DNA of 64,000 nt. Origin: Rhodospirillales bacterium. Lineage in GTDB: Bacteria > Pseudomonadota > Alphaproteobacteria > Rhodospirillales > Casp-alpha2. The stretch covers positions 167,837 to 231,836 of the forward strand of contig JAEPMA010000008.1 of assembly GCA_017644185.1 (NCBI GenBank), read 5' to 3'. Below the pieces are notes generated by a model. It saw only the letters and a program-made list of their open reading frames with translations, was not told the origin of the DNA and did not search any database. Shown here one piece after another: positions 36,424-46,396 of the stretch. Within the stretch, counting starts at the first letter, position 1, and the number at the start of each line of letters is the position of its first letter. A program made the translations under genes and the position numbers.

Positions 36424-37274
36424 TATTCGGCGGCGTTGTCGATGACGGCTTCGGGTTTGTCGTAAGGGCGGTCGTGTTTCAGCGACGGGATGCGGCCACG
36501 CACCTTGGCGACTTCGGCCGGGTCGATCTCGGCGATGACCACCGCTTCCTCGTCTTCCGGGCCTTCGGCCAAAATCTCGCCCCACGGACCGACGATCAGG
36601 GAGTGCCCATACGTTCGGGATTTCCCGTGATACCCCGACTGGCAGGTCGCGAACACGAAACAGCCCGTTTCGATGGCCCGCGCGCGCAGCAATATATGCC
36701 AGTGATCCTGTCCCGTCTTGTGGGTGAACGCCGCCGGCACGGTCAAAAAGTCGGCGCCCGCCTTGGCGAGGTCGCGGTAAAGGTGCGGGAAGCGAACGTC
36801 GTAACAAATCGAGAGCCCCATCTTGCCCCAGGGCGTATCAACGAGCACTGCGCGCTCGCCCGGCGCCAGACTTGCGGACTCGCGATAGCGGTCGTCGGCA
36901 CCCAGATTGACGTCGAACAGGTGAATCTTTTCATACGTCGCCCGAACGATCCCCTGGTCGTCGATCACATACTGCCGGTTATAGGCCCGGCCGTCGGGCG
37001 CGGGCACGGTGATCGAACCCAAATTCATCCAGACTTTCAGGTCGCGGGCGAGGTCGGCGAAAAGCGGCAGCGCGGGATGGGATTCTTCCGGGAGCGGCCC
37101 GGTGTGGATCCCCTTCTCGTCGATGTCGTAGCACGAAAAGAACTCGGCGAACTGCAGCAACTGCGCCCCCTGGGATGCGGCATCCTTGGCCATCTCCGCG
37201 GCGCGGCCCAGCGTTTCCTGCATATCATTGCCGGCGCAGGTCTGCACCAGCGCGACCTTGAATTTATCGGACAT
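36423..37274 (-). CDS. Nitrilase-superfamily carbon-nitrogen hydrolase
   Basis: 283 residues from the internal ATG with AGGAG upstream. The triad is Glu44 (QFAEFFS), Lys116 (TYEKIHLFD) and Cys157 (SICYDVRFP). It resembles the NIT/omega-amidase branch, which hydrolyses amides such as deaminated glutathione, alpha-ketoglutaramate or N-carbamoyl compounds. Overlapped with the hutG-like gene (TAATG), so the pair may act in one nitrogen-compound route. The exact substrate is not clear. Confidence 0.85.
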   Translation of the reverse strand: MSDKFKVALVQTCAGNDMQETLGRAAEMAKDAASQGAQLLQFAEFFSCYDIDEKGIHTGPLPEESHPALPLFADLARDLKVWMNLGSITVPAPDGRAYNRQYVIDDQGIVRATYEKIHLFDVNLGADDRYRESASLAPGERAVLVDTPWGKMGLSICYDVRFPHLYRDLAKAGADFLTVPAAFTHKTGQDHWHILLRARAIETGCFVFATCQSGYHGKSRTYGHSLIVGPWGEILAEGPEDEEAVVIAEIDPAEVAKVRGRIPSLKHDRPYDKPEAVIDNAAE

Positions 37275-37432
37275 GTCACACTCCTGTTTCCCCATTTTTT
37301 AACGCCGAACGGCGGCGGGATCACGTAATTTCCTGTGTTTGCGCCACATCCAGCCACAAAATGGCGCAGCCCTTCCGGGATTGCCGCCGGGGTGCTATCT
37401 AAGAAGGAACGATAATGCTGGGGGAGGTGCCA

Positions 37433-39124
37433 ATGTCCGAAACGTCTTCGGATGGCAATATATACGAACAAGGTCTGGACAAGACCGACGCCAATTTCAA
37501 AACCCTGACGCCGCTCAGCTACCTCGACTGGGCGGCCCGGGTGTTTCCGAACAAGACCGCCGTCATTCACGGTCCCCACACGTATACCTGGTCCCAATTC
37601 GACGAACGCTGCCGCCGGTTGGCGAGCGCGCTTCAAAAGCGAGGGATCGGTAAGGGCGATACGGTCTCGGTGATGTCGCCCAACGCACCGGCGATGCTGG
37701 AAGCGCATTATGGGGTGCCCATGGCGGGCGCGGTGCTGAATGCGCTGAACTACCGTCTCGACCATGAAACCATCGCCTTCATCCTGAAACATGCCGAAAC
37801 CAAGGTGCTGATCACCGACCGCGAGTTTTCAAACGTGATGCGGGATGCGGTCGCGATCCTCGACAACCCCGACCTTCTGATCGTCGATGTTGACGATCCG
37901 CTCGCCGACGGTGGTGAACTGATCGGTGACATGACCTACGAGGAATTGCTGGACGAAGGCGACCCGGACCATGTCTGGGAAGCGCCCGCCGACGAATGGC
38001 AGGCGATCTGTTTGAATTACACATCGGGCACCACCGGCAACCCCAAGGGCGTCGTCTATCATCATCGGGGCGCATACCTGAACACGATGAGTAACGCGCT
38101 GACGTTCCGGTTGGGGCCGGAAAGCGTCTATCTGTGGACGTTGCCGATGTTTCACTGCAACGGCTGGACCTATACCTGGGCGGTGACGGCGGTGGGCGGT
38201 ACGCACGTCTGTTTGAGAAATGTCGATCCCGCCGAGATCTTCCCATTGATCGAACAGCACAAAGTCACCCACATGTGCGGTGCCCCCATCGTGCTCAACA
38301 TGCTGGTGCATGCGCCCGATAACGTAAAAAAGACCTTCGCCCACACGATCGAGGTCGCGACCGGCGGCGCCGCCCCACCCTCGACGGTGATCTCCCGGAT
38401 GTCGGACATGGGTTTCAACGTCACGCACATGTACGGGCTCACCGAAACCTACGGGCCGTCCACCGTCTGCGTCTTTCAGGATGAATGGGCCGATCTGCCG
38501 CTCGACCAGAAAGCCGCCAAGATGGCCCGCCAGGGCGTAAGGACACCGGGACAGTTCCATCAGACGGTCAGAAACCCCGACACCATGGAACTCGTCCCCG
38601 AAGACGGCGAGACCATCGGCGAGATCATGTTCCAATCGAACACCGTCATGCGGGGGTATCTGAAAAACCCGGACGCGACGGCGGAAGCGTTCCGCGGCGG
38701 CTGGTATCATACGGGCGATCTCGCGGTCCAGCACGCGGACGGGTATATCGAGGTCAAGGACCGCTCCAAGGACATCATCATCTCGGGCGGTGAGAACATC
38801 TCGTCACTCGAAGTCGAAGAGACACTCTATAAACACCCGGGCGTGATGGAATGCGCCGTCGTCGCCATGCCGTCGGTAAAATGGGGCGAAACCCCCGTTG
38901 CCTTCGTAACACCGACGGCGAAAGCCGAAGGGACGTTGAATGCGGACGAACTCATCGATTTCTGCAAACAACACATGGCGCGCTTCAAGGCGCCGACCAA
39001 GGTCGTGTTCGGACCGCTGCCCAAGACCTCGACCGGCAAGATCCAGAAGTTCGTGTTGCGCGAAGGCGCACGAGAAATGGGGCGCGAGAAAGTGCACGAT
39101 ATCGCTGAAGAAAAGGACGACTGA
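37433..39124 (+). CDS. Acyl-CoA synthetase (AMP-binding, fatty-acyl type)
   Basis: 563 residues from the ATG after GGGAGG. AMP-binding motifs: the phosphate loop 'YTSGTTGNPKGVVYHHRG', the adenine-site 'HMYGLTETYGPST', the hinge 'GYIEVKDRSKDIIISGGENIS', and the catalytic C-terminal Lys in 'KTSTGKIQK'. It activates a carboxylic acid to its CoA ester. It heads a six-kb, five-gene plus-strand group (synthetase, SDR, hydrolase, acyl-CoA dehydrogenase, kinase-fusion) that corresponds in gene content to levulinate/4-hydroxy acid use; in that comparison it matches LvaE. Confidence 0.9.
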   Translation: MSETSSDGNIYEQGLDKTDANFKTLTPLSYLDWAARVFPNKTAVIHGPHTYTWSQFDERCRRLASALQKRGIGKGDTVSVMSPNAPAMLEAHYGVPMAGAVLNALNYRLDHETIAFILKHAETKVLITDREFSNVMRDAVAILDNPDLLIVDVDDPLADGGELIGDMTYEELLDEGDPDHVWEAPADEWQAICLNYTSGTTGNPKGVVYHHRGAYLNTMSNALTFRLGPESVYLWTLPMFHCNGWTYTWAVTAVGGTHVCLRNVDPAEIFPLIEQHKVTHMCGAPIVLNMLVHAPDNVKKTFAHTIEVATGGAAPPSTVISRMSDMGFNVTHMYGLTETYGPSTVCVFQDEWADLPLDQKAAKMARQGVRTPGQFHQTVRNPDTMELVPEDGETIGEIMFQSNTVMRGYLKNPDATAEAFRGGWYHTGDLAVQHADGYIEVKDRSKDIIISGGENISSLEVEETLYKHPGVMECAVVAMPSVKWGETPVAFVTPTAKAEGTLNADELIDFCKQHMARFKAPTKVVFGPLPKTSTGKIQKFVLREGAREMGREKVHDIAEEKDD

Positions 39125-39886
39125 ATGACCACCACTTTGATGGGCGGCAAGACGGTGCTGGTCACCGGCGCCTCTTCCGGCCTCGGCCACCACTTCGCGA
39201 AGGTTTTGGCCGCTGCGGGCGCCAAAGTCGCCGTCGCCGCCAGACGTGTCGAGAAACTCGAAACCCTCGCAGACGAGATCACCGAATCAGGTGGCACCGC
39301 CGTCGCCGTCGGGATGGACGTCACGGAACGCGAAAGCGTGACCGCGGCGCTGGACGAGGTTGCGCGCGAGATTTCGGTGCCCGACGTCCTGATCAACAAC
39401 GCGGGGATCGCGACCGGGGCGGGCGCCCTCGACGTCACGGATTCTGATTGGCACAAGGTCATCGACACCAATCTGGAGGGCGCCTGGATCGTCGCCCAGG
39501 AAACCGCCCGACGGATGAAGGACAACGGTGGGGGAAACATCGTCAACACCGCCTCCATATTGGGGATACGTGTCTCGGCGGGGGTCGCCCCATACGCAAT
39601 ATCCAAGGCGGGTGTCATCCAGATGACGAAGGTTCTCGCGCTCGAACTGGCGCGCCATCAGATCAGGGTCAACGCCCTCGCCCCCGGTTATATCGAAACT
39701 GATCTGAATGAGGATTACCTCAATTCCGATCATGGTCAGGCGATGATCAAGCGCATCCCCATGCGCCGATGCGGTAAACTTCACGATCTCGATGGGCCGC
39801 TTTTACTGTTGGCGTCCGAGTCATCCAGATACATGACCGGCGCGGTCATCCCCGTCGACGGCGGGCATCTGGTGAACACACTTTAA
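39125..39886 (+). CDS. SDR-family oxidoreductase of the acyl-CoA cluster
   Basis: 253 residues, with ATG immediately after the synthetase stop. Classical marks: 'VLVTGASSGLGHHFA', 'LINNAGIATG', Ser in 'NTASILGIRVS', and 'YAISKAG' for Tyr and Lys. In the levulinate (lva) set the corresponding protein (LvaD) reduces the 4-oxo-acyl-CoA to the 4-hydroxyacyl-CoA; here that role is by context only. A 3-hydroxyacyl-CoA dehydrogenase is the alternative. Confidence 0.88.
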   Translation: MTTTLMGGKTVLVTGASSGLGHHFAKVLAAAGAKVAVAARRVEKLETLADEITESGGTAVAVGMDVTERESVTAALDEVAREISVPDVLINNAGIATGAGALDVTDSDWHKVIDTNLEGAWIVAQETARRMKDNGGGNIVNTASILGIRVSAGVAPYAISKAGVIQMTKVLALELARHQIRVNALAPGYIETDLNEDYLNSDHGQAMIKRIPMRRCGKLHDLDGPLLLLASESSRYMTGAVIPVDGGHLVNTL

Positions 39887-39897
39887 GGGGGAGACAC

Positions 39898-40773
39898 ATG
39901 CCATACGCCGAACGCGACGGGGTGAAGATTTATTTCGAGGAAACCGGCTCGGGCACGCCGATGCTGTTCCTTCATGAATACGGTGGGGACAAACGAAGCT
40001 GGGAACCCCAAGTCCGGCATTTTTCCCGCGATCACCGCTGTATCGTCATGTGCTCGCGCGGTTACCCGCCCTCCGACGTCCCCGAGGATGAAAATCTATA
40101 CGGGCAGGATCACGCCATTCATGATGCGCTCGCGGTGATGGATGCGGCGGGTGTCGAGAAAGCCGTCGTCGTCGGATTATCGATGGGCGGCTATACCGGC
40201 CTCCGTCTCGCCATCGAGCACCCGGACCGGGTCATCGCTTTGGCGGCGGCCTCGGCGGGTGCGGGCTCATTAAAAGAAGGGTTGCAGGTTTTCCGTGAAG
40301 AAGCCTTCGCGCGTTCGGAAGATTATCTGGAGGCGGGGAAGATGCTGGCCGAGCCCTTCGCCAATGGTCCGACCCGCACGCAGTTGAAACGGAAGGATAT
40401 CCGGGGGTGGGAGGAATTCCGCGATCAGTTGGCGGAGCATCCCGCCATCGGCGCCGCCTATACGCTGCGCCATGTGCAGGGCGGCCGCCCGTCCCTGTTC
40501 GATTTCGAAGACGCATTCAACGCCTGCGCCGTCCCCACCCTATTGATGGTGGGTGACGAGGACGACGTGTGCCTGGATGTGAACGTCTGGTTGAAAAGAA
40601 ACATGCCGACGTCAGGGCTCAGGGTTTATGCCAAGTCGGGTCACCTGATCAATCTGGAGGACCCGGCGGCGTTTAACTCCGAGATCGCGGATTTCCTGCG
40701 GTCCGTCAAAGCCGGCACCTGGCCGGTGCGCGAGCCGTTCGACGGTGACTACGCGGGGATCGGGCCCAGATAA
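39898..40773 (+). CDS. Alpha/beta hydrolase
   Basis: 291 residues, single domain, soluble. The nucleophile Ser95 lies in GLSMGG, the acid in 'MVGDEDDVC' and the His in 'KSGHLINLED' near residue 250. 'LHEYGGDKRSWEPQV' carries the oxyanion strand. It starts 11 bp after the SDR. It could be a lactonase that opens a gamma-lactone to the 4-hydroxy acid used by its neighbours, or a thioesterase or esterase; the first is inferred from the cluster. Confidence 0.85.
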   Translation: MPYAERDGVKIYFEETGSGTPMLFLHEYGGDKRSWEPQVRHFSRDHRCIVMCSRGYPPSDVPEDENLYGQDHAIHDALAVMDAAGVEKAVVVGLSMGGYTGLRLAIEHPDRVIALAAASAGAGSLKEGLQVFREEAFARSEDYLEAGKMLAEPFANGPTRTQLKRKDIRGWEEFRDQLAEHPAIGAAYTLRHVQGGRPSLFDFEDAFNACAVPTLLMVGDEDDVCLDVNVWLKRNMPTSGLRVYAKSGHLINLEDPAAFNSEIADFLRSVKAGTWPVREPFDGDYAGIGPR

Positions 40774-40848
40774 CGCCGGGCCTTGAGCCGCCCGCGCCCA
40801 GCGGCCAAAATCGGATAAACCAAGCCCACGGCATTCCAAGGGGAAGAC

Positions 40849-42063
40849 ATGGATTTCACGCTATCGCCCGAGGTCGAGGAAACACGCCTCGCCATCCGCA
40901 AATTCGTCGAAGAGCGGATCATGCCGCTGGAGGAAGACCCGGCGAGTTATGACGATCACGAGAACATCAACCTCGACCTTCTGAAACAGATCCAGTCCGA
41001 AGCCCGCGACCGGGGGCTCTGGTGCCTGTCGATGCCGAAGGAACGCGGCGGACGCGGCTTCGACACGGTGGGGATGGCGGCGTGTTACGAAGAAATGAAC
41101 CGCTCGATCTTCGGCCCCGTGTGTTTCAACGCGGCTGCCCCCGACGACGGCAACATGTATGTGTTGAACAAGGTCGCGACCGACGAACAAAAAGAAAAAT
41201 GGCTGCAGCCCATCATCGACGGCAAGGTCAGATCGTCCATCGTCATGACCGAACCGGCGCCGGGCGCGGGCTCGGACCCGGGGGGCATGATGCTGACCCG
41301 CGCCGAGAAGAAGGGCAACGACAAGTGGGTCGTGCAGGGAAGGAAATGGTTCATCACCGGTGCGGGCGTCGCCGATCACTTCATCCTTTTGGCGCGCACG
41401 TCGGATGAGCCGCGCCGCAATCTTACCGCGTTCCTGTTTCACAAAGACACGCCCGGCTGGGAGATCGAGCGCCGCATTCCGATCATGGGGCCGGAAGAAC
41501 ACGGCGGTCACTGCGAACTGATCTTCAACGGCATGGAAATCCCCGACGAGAACCGTTTGATGGGTGTCGGCGAGGGAATGAAGTGCGTGCAGATCAGGCT
41601 GGGTACGGCGCGGCTGACGCACTGCATGCGCTGGCTCGGCCTCGCCAAGCGCTCGCTCGAGATCGCCAACGAATATATCTCCAACCGCGATGCCTTCGGC
41701 TCGAAGCTGTCGAAGCGCGAGAGCGTGCAGCTCTTGTTGGGGGATGCGGCGATGGATATCGAGGTCGGCAGGCTTCTGACCATGAAAGCGGCGTGGGCCT
41801 TGGATCAGGGCTCGCGGGCGAGGAAGGAAGTCTCGATGGCTAAGGTCGCGGTCGCGGACGTCCTATTCAAGGCGGTCGACACCGCCATTCAGTTGAATGG
41901 CGCGCGCGGCTATTCGAAGGACACCGTCCTTGAGTGGATCTACCGCTATGCCCGTCAGGCCAAGCTGGTCGACGGCGCGTCGGAAGTCCATAAAATGGTC
42001 CTGGCCGGCGCACTCAAAGAAGACGGCATGGACTTCTGGTCGTGGGGAAACCCTGAGACGTGA
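40849..42063 (+). CDS. Acyl-CoA dehydrogenase of ACAD10/11-like type
   Basis: 404 residues. Acyl-CoA dehydrogenase marks include 'RSSIVMTEPAPGAGSDPGGM' near the FAD and 'WFITGAGVADHFILLAR'. In ordinary ACADs the base is a Glu in 'EGTxE'; here the C-terminal motif is 'VDGASEVH' with Asp375, as in the 'DGPxEVH' of the ACAD10/11 and LvaC group. Those enzymes take part in moving the hydroxyl of a 4-phospho-acyl-CoA to C3. The gene overlaps the kinase gene by 4 bp (GTGA). Confidence 0.85.
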   Translation: MDFTLSPEVEETRLAIRKFVEERIMPLEEDPASYDDHENINLDLLKQIQSEARDRGLWCLSMPKERGGRGFDTVGMAACYEEMNRSIFGPVCFNAAAPDDGNMYVLNKVATDEQKEKWLQPIIDGKVRSSIVMTEPAPGAGSDPGGMMLTRAEKKGNDKWVVQGRKWFITGAGVADHFILLARTSDEPRRNLTAFLFHKDTPGWEIERRIPIMGPEEHGGHCELIFNGMEIPDENRLMGVGEGMKCVQIRLGTARLTHCMRWLGLAKRSLEIANEYISNRDAFGSKLSKRESVQLLLGDAAMDIEVGRLLTMKAAWALDQGSRARKEVSMAKVAVADVLFKAVDTAIQLNGARGYSKDTVLEWIYRYARQAKLVDGASEVHKMVLAGALKEDGMDFWSWGNPET

Positions 42064-43406
42064 GTGGACGCAACGACGACGCGGTGACGGCCATGGACCG
42101 GGACGCGATCAAACGCCTGGAAGTCTGGATCGCCCGGCAATCGGGCGGGCGCGCACAGGTCAGCGATTTGAAACAGTTGTCGGGCGGCGCGATTCAGGAG
42201 AACTGGGCCCTCAAGCTCGATATCGAGGGCGGCGACTGGCCGGGTTCCCACGACCTGGTTTTAAGGAAAGACGCGCCATCGAACGTCGCCGTCTCGCACG
42301 GGCGCGCCGAAGAGTTCGCGATTTTAAAACACGCCCATGACGCGGGCGTCACGGTCCCCACCCCCTGCGTGCTCTGTGAAGACACCGATGTTTTGGGCAC
42401 CCCCTTCTTCATCATGCACCGGGCCGAAGGGACGGCGGCCGGTCACAAGCTCGCGAAGATGGACATGAACGACGCCCTCGCCGAAGCGCTCGGCCGCAAT
42501 CTCGCGCGCATTCACACGATCGAAGATTCCGACGATCTCGCGTTCGTCTCCAAACCCGACGGCCCCGCCGCGATGTCGTCGGTGAACGAATACCGGGGTC
42601 ACCTGGATGAACTGCCCGGTTCGCACCCGGCCCTCGAATGGGGTCTTCGCTGGCTCGAAGTGAACGCGCCCGACAACGGCGAGATCGTCTTCTCGCACCG
42701 CGACTATCGCACCGGCAACTACATGGTCGATAACGGCGAACTGACGGCCATTCTCGACTGGGAGTTCGCGGGCTGGTCCGACCCTATGGAGGATATCGGC
42801 TGGCTGACCGCCAAATGCTGGCGGTTTGGAGCGAATGACCGTGAATGCGGGGGTGTCGGTTCGATCGATGCGCTGATCAGGGGGTATCAATCGGAAAGCG
42901 GACGCACCGTCCACCGCGATCAGATTCTTTACTGGCAGGTGATGGCGACCATGCGCTGGGCGGTGATCGCCCTTCAACAAGCGGACCGGTTCGTGACGGG
43001 GGGTGAGCGTAATCTGGAGCTTGCCCTGACCGCCCACATCGTCCCGGAACTTGAACTCGAAATTTTGACCGAGACCGCGCCCGACAACCCGGCCCCCCTC
43101 CCGGATGACGTCATGCCGGTCCGTCCCCAACCCTCGCTGGCATCACTTTTGGGGATCGCACGGGATGTCGTCCGCGGCGACCTGGCGAGCGTGCTCGACG
43201 GCGATCAGAGATATAAAGCCTTAATGGCGGCCAACGCCCTCGCCATCGTATCGCGGCAGATCGAAGAGATGGATACGGCGGACGGCGATCTTAAAGACTT
43301 CGCCTTGAACATTCGTAATGGGGGCGGGAGTCCCGACGATCACGCGCTTTTACTGGCGCAAGTCCGCGCGACGTTGAAAGAAAGCAATCCCCGCGCGTTG
43401 GGTTGA
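42060..43406 (+). CDS. APH-type kinase fused to DUF6285 (LvaA-LvaB-like fusion)
   Basis: 448 residues from a GTG that overlaps the preceding stop. Residues about 30-290 are an aminoglycoside phosphotransferase-type kinase with 'LVLRKDAP' (ATP Lys), Asp215 (SHRDYRTGNYMV, with Asn220) and Asp233 (AILDWEFAGW). A linker of about 60 residues leads to a domain at about 350-445 with 'KALMAANALAIVSRQIE' and a final 'ATLKESNPRALG', which matches the small DUF6285 family. In the Pseudomonas levulinate operon these are two genes, lvaA and lvaB, both needed to phosphorylate the 4-hydroxyacyl-CoA. Here they are one chain. Confidence 0.85.
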   Translation: MSGRNDDAVTAMDRDAIKRLEVWIARQSGGRAQVSDLKQLSGGAIQENWALKLDIEGGDWPGSHDLVLRKDAPSNVAVSHGRAEEFAILKHAHDAGVTVPTPCVLCEDTDVLGTPFFIMHRAEGTAAGHKLAKMDMNDALAEALGRNLARIHTIEDSDDLAFVSKPDGPAAMSSVNEYRGHLDELPGSHPALEWGLRWLEVNAPDNGEIVFSHRDYRTGNYMVDNGELTAILDWEFAGWSDPMEDIGWLTAKCWRFGANDRECGGVGSIDALIRGYQSESGRTVHRDQILYWQVMATMRWAVIALQQADRFVTGGERNLELALTAHIVPELELEILTETAPDNPAPLPDDVMPVRPQPSLASLLGIARDVVRGDLASVLDGDQRYKALMAANALAIVSRQIEEMDTADGDLKDFALNIRNGGGSPDDHALLLAQVRATLKESNPRALG

Positions 43407-43416
43407 GCGATTCCAC

Positions 43417-43460
43417 ATAAAAAAAACCCCCCGGGGATAAACCCCGGGGGCGAGTTTTAA
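43417..43460. terminator. Bidirectional intrinsic terminator
   Basis: CCCCCGGGG (43428-43436) pairs with CCCCGGGGG (43442-43450) around ATAAA. On the plus strand it is followed by CGAGTTTTAA and ends the acyl-CoA operon 20 bp after its stop. On the minus strand it is followed by eight or more T (complement of the A-run at 43417-43426), which makes it strong for transcripts from the LysR side. Confidence 0.85.
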
Positions 43461-43640
43461 ACAGGGAGGCTTCACGTCTGGGAGACGCGAGGGGCCGGAG
43501 ACCGGTCCCTCTTTTCCGGGCAGGGCGCCCGGAAACTGGGTGGAACCCTGTGGCGATCTGCGTTTTCAGCGCGACCAGCCGGTTCCGAATTCCGTATTCG
43601 CTGCTGCGTTGCAACATCGAATGCACGCTTTATATAGTCA
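43427..43640 (-). ncRNA. Candidate small RNA or long 3' UTR (minus strand)
   Basis: Upstream of the terminator on the minus strand are stems: TTCCGGGC/GCCCGGAA (43514-43534, 8 bp, 5-base loop), CGTCT-CCC-AGACG (43475-43487) and an imperfect CCGG-rich one near 43491-43508. The CCC loop and a nearby GCCTCCC could pair with ribosome-binding sites. A TATATAAAG near 43631 is a possible -10 region, though no good -35 is evident. It could instead be the 3' end of the LysR transcript. Boundaries are approximate. Confidence 0.35.
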
Positions 43641-43712
43641 GGTGATGCTGGCACACCAGAGAAAAACAGGTATTGCAGCCATGCAACCAGCGCATAGCTG
43701 ACGAGGTTCTCG

Positions 43713-44615
43713 CTATTTCTTGATGGGGGCGATTTTTTCGACGATAAAATCGCGAAATGCCACAATTCTGGCGGAATCCCGGAGTTCTTCGGGGTAGACG
43801 AAATACATATTCAGTTCCGGCCCCTGCAATTCCGGCAGGACTTCGACCAGGCTCCCCAGTTCACGGCCCATGTATTCCGGCAAGGCGCCAATCCCTAAGC
43901 CACTTTGCACTGCACGCAAAATCCCATAGATCGAGTTGACCCTTAGAACGGGCTTCCGGGGCGCGCCGACGCGGGCATGCTCAGTCAACAACCAGTTCAG
44001 ATTGGCTGCCGGCGGGCGCGCGTCGTCCCCATAAACCACGATGCGGTGTTTATCCAGATCACGCGCATTCTTGGGCATACCATTCTGTTGAAGGTATTCC
44101 GGTGCCGCATAGACCCGGTAGTGAAGCGTCATCAGGTGGCGTTGCACCAGATCCGGCTGGGTCGGCGGGGTCAGGCGGATCGCCACGTCGGCCTGGCGCA
44201 TCGAAAGATCGAGTTCGGTATCCGCCAAAACCAGCGACACCTCGATCTCGGGGAAGCGGTTGACGAACTCTTTCATGCGCGACGCCAGAAAGACCGAGCC
44301 GAACGCCACGGTCGACGAGATCTTCAATGCGCCTTGCGGGCGTTCCTTGTTCTCGGCCAGCTGCGACTGCACCCGCGCCAACTGGGCGAACACGTTGTGC
44401 GCGGTCTGGAACAACGTCTCGCCTTGCTCGGTCAACAAAAGCCCGCGCGCATGGCGATGGAACAAGGGCGTGCCAAGGCTCTGTTCGAGAGACGATACCT
44501 GCCGGCTCACCGCCGACTGGCTCAGATTAAGGGTCTCACCGGCATGCGTGAAGCTGCCTGCTTCTGCGACGGCATGGAAAACCCTCAGTTTGTCCCAATC
44601 GATCGGCACCGCCAC
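43713..44615 (-). CDS. LysR-family transcriptional regulator
   Basis: 300 residues. An N-terminal winged helix (FHAVAEAGSFTHAGETLNLSQSAVSRQV, about residues 13-40) is followed by a LysR substrate-binding domain. 'LSQSAVSRQVSSLEQSLG' is the recognition-helix region. It lies 34 bp downstream of trxB on the same strand, so it may be co-transcribed with it. Its target and inducer are unknown; the acyl-CoA cluster on the other side is convergent to it. Confidence 0.92.
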   Translation of the reverse strand: MAVPIDWDKLRVFHAVAEAGSFTHAGETLNLSQSAVSRQVSSLEQSLGTPLFHRHARGLLLTEQGETLFQTAHNVFAQLARVQSQLAENKERPQGALKISSTVAFGSVFLASRMKEFVNRFPEIEVSLVLADTELDLSMRQADVAIRLTPPTQPDLVQRHLMTLHYRVYAAPEYLQQNGMPKNARDLDKHRIVVYGDDARPPAANLNWLLTEHARVGAPRKPVLRVNSIYGILRAVQSGLGIGALPEYMGRELGSLVEVLPELQGPELNMYFVYPEELRDSARIVAFRDFIVEKIAPIKK

Positions 44616-44649
44616 CCTCCCCGGCCGGCATCTATGACGAACGGACGGC

Positions 44650-45669
<1,020 letters not shown>

Positions 45670-45835
45670 CTAAATAAGCCGAACCGCGCGCCGACGCAAC
45701 GGACGGTTGGCGTGCGCGCACCCGATGGCGGCTTTCCGGCAAATTCACCCAAAAGACGCAACTTTGTTGCGCAACATCATTGCGCGTGAGCGGGGAATGA
45801 TGATACGACATGATTCAAAATCAAAGGACATACCG

Positions 45836-46324
45836 TTGCAAAAAGTAAAACTCGACGCCATCGATCTCCGGATTCTCCGCGACCTTCAGGATGACGGCCG
45901 CATCACCAACGTGGACCTTGCTGCCCGCGCGGGAATCTCGGCCCCTCCCTGTCTCCGGCGCGTCCGCGCCCTTGAAGAAGCCGGTTTCATCCACGGCTAT
46001 CACGCCGAGATCGACGGCGGGCTCATGGGCTATAAAGAAATGTTCTTCGCCCTGGTCGGGCTCGACAGCCAGTCCCAGACGGTTCTGACCGCGTTCGAGG
46101 AACTGATGGCGAGCTGGCCCGAGGTCCGTGAGTGCCACATGATCCGCGGAACCGACGACTTTCTTTTAAAGGTCGTGGCGCGCGATAAAGAGCATCGCGA
46201 CCAGCTGACCATGCACATCACGTCGGCCGATCACGTCACCACGGTCACGACGCTGGAAACCATCCGCACGTCCAAGAATCAGCCGGGCGTCCCGATCGAT
46301 CCGGATTCGATGGACGAGGATTAA
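45836..46324 (+). CDS. Lrp/AsnC-family transcriptional regulator
   Basis: 162 residues. An N-terminal helix-turn-helix ('DAIDLRILRDLQDDGRITNV', then 'LAARAGISAPPCLRRVRAL') is followed by an AsnC-type ligand-binding beta-alpha domain (RAM). I chose the TTG start because AAGGA lies 7 bases upstream and the protein then begins MQKVKLD as in related regulators; ATGs at 45797 and 45800 would add about 13 residues. It probably senses an amino acid and binds DNA as a dimer or octamer. Divergent from trxB. Confidence 0.9.
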   Translation: MQKVKLDAIDLRILRDLQDDGRITNVDLAARAGISAPPCLRRVRALEEAGFIHGYHAEIDGGLMGYKEMFFALVGLDSQSQTVLTAFEELMASWPEVRECHMIRGTDDFLLKVVARDKEHRDQLTMHITSADHVTTVTTLETIRTSKNQPGVPIDPDSMDED

Positions 46325-46396
46325 CGTCTCCCCCCTACCGTCTCCTATTCAATTGGTGATACCCTTACTCCTCCAAAGGTAGAGAAAGGGCGCGCC

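Larger units (their letters stand above)
43407..43712. other. 306-bp intergenic region with terminator and stem-rich sequence
   Basis: It separates the convergent kinase-fusion and LysR genes. It holds a bidirectional terminator and, on the minus strand side, several perfect stems. Open frames that cross it (for instance those ending at 43626 and 43765 on minus) run through the stems and the terminator and have no coding character, so I call no gene. Confidence 0.6.

Noticed and set aside
43291..43765. Minus-strand open frames crossing the intergenic region
   Set aside because: They run through the terminator or the stems and into neighbouring genes in other frames; no protein family is seen.
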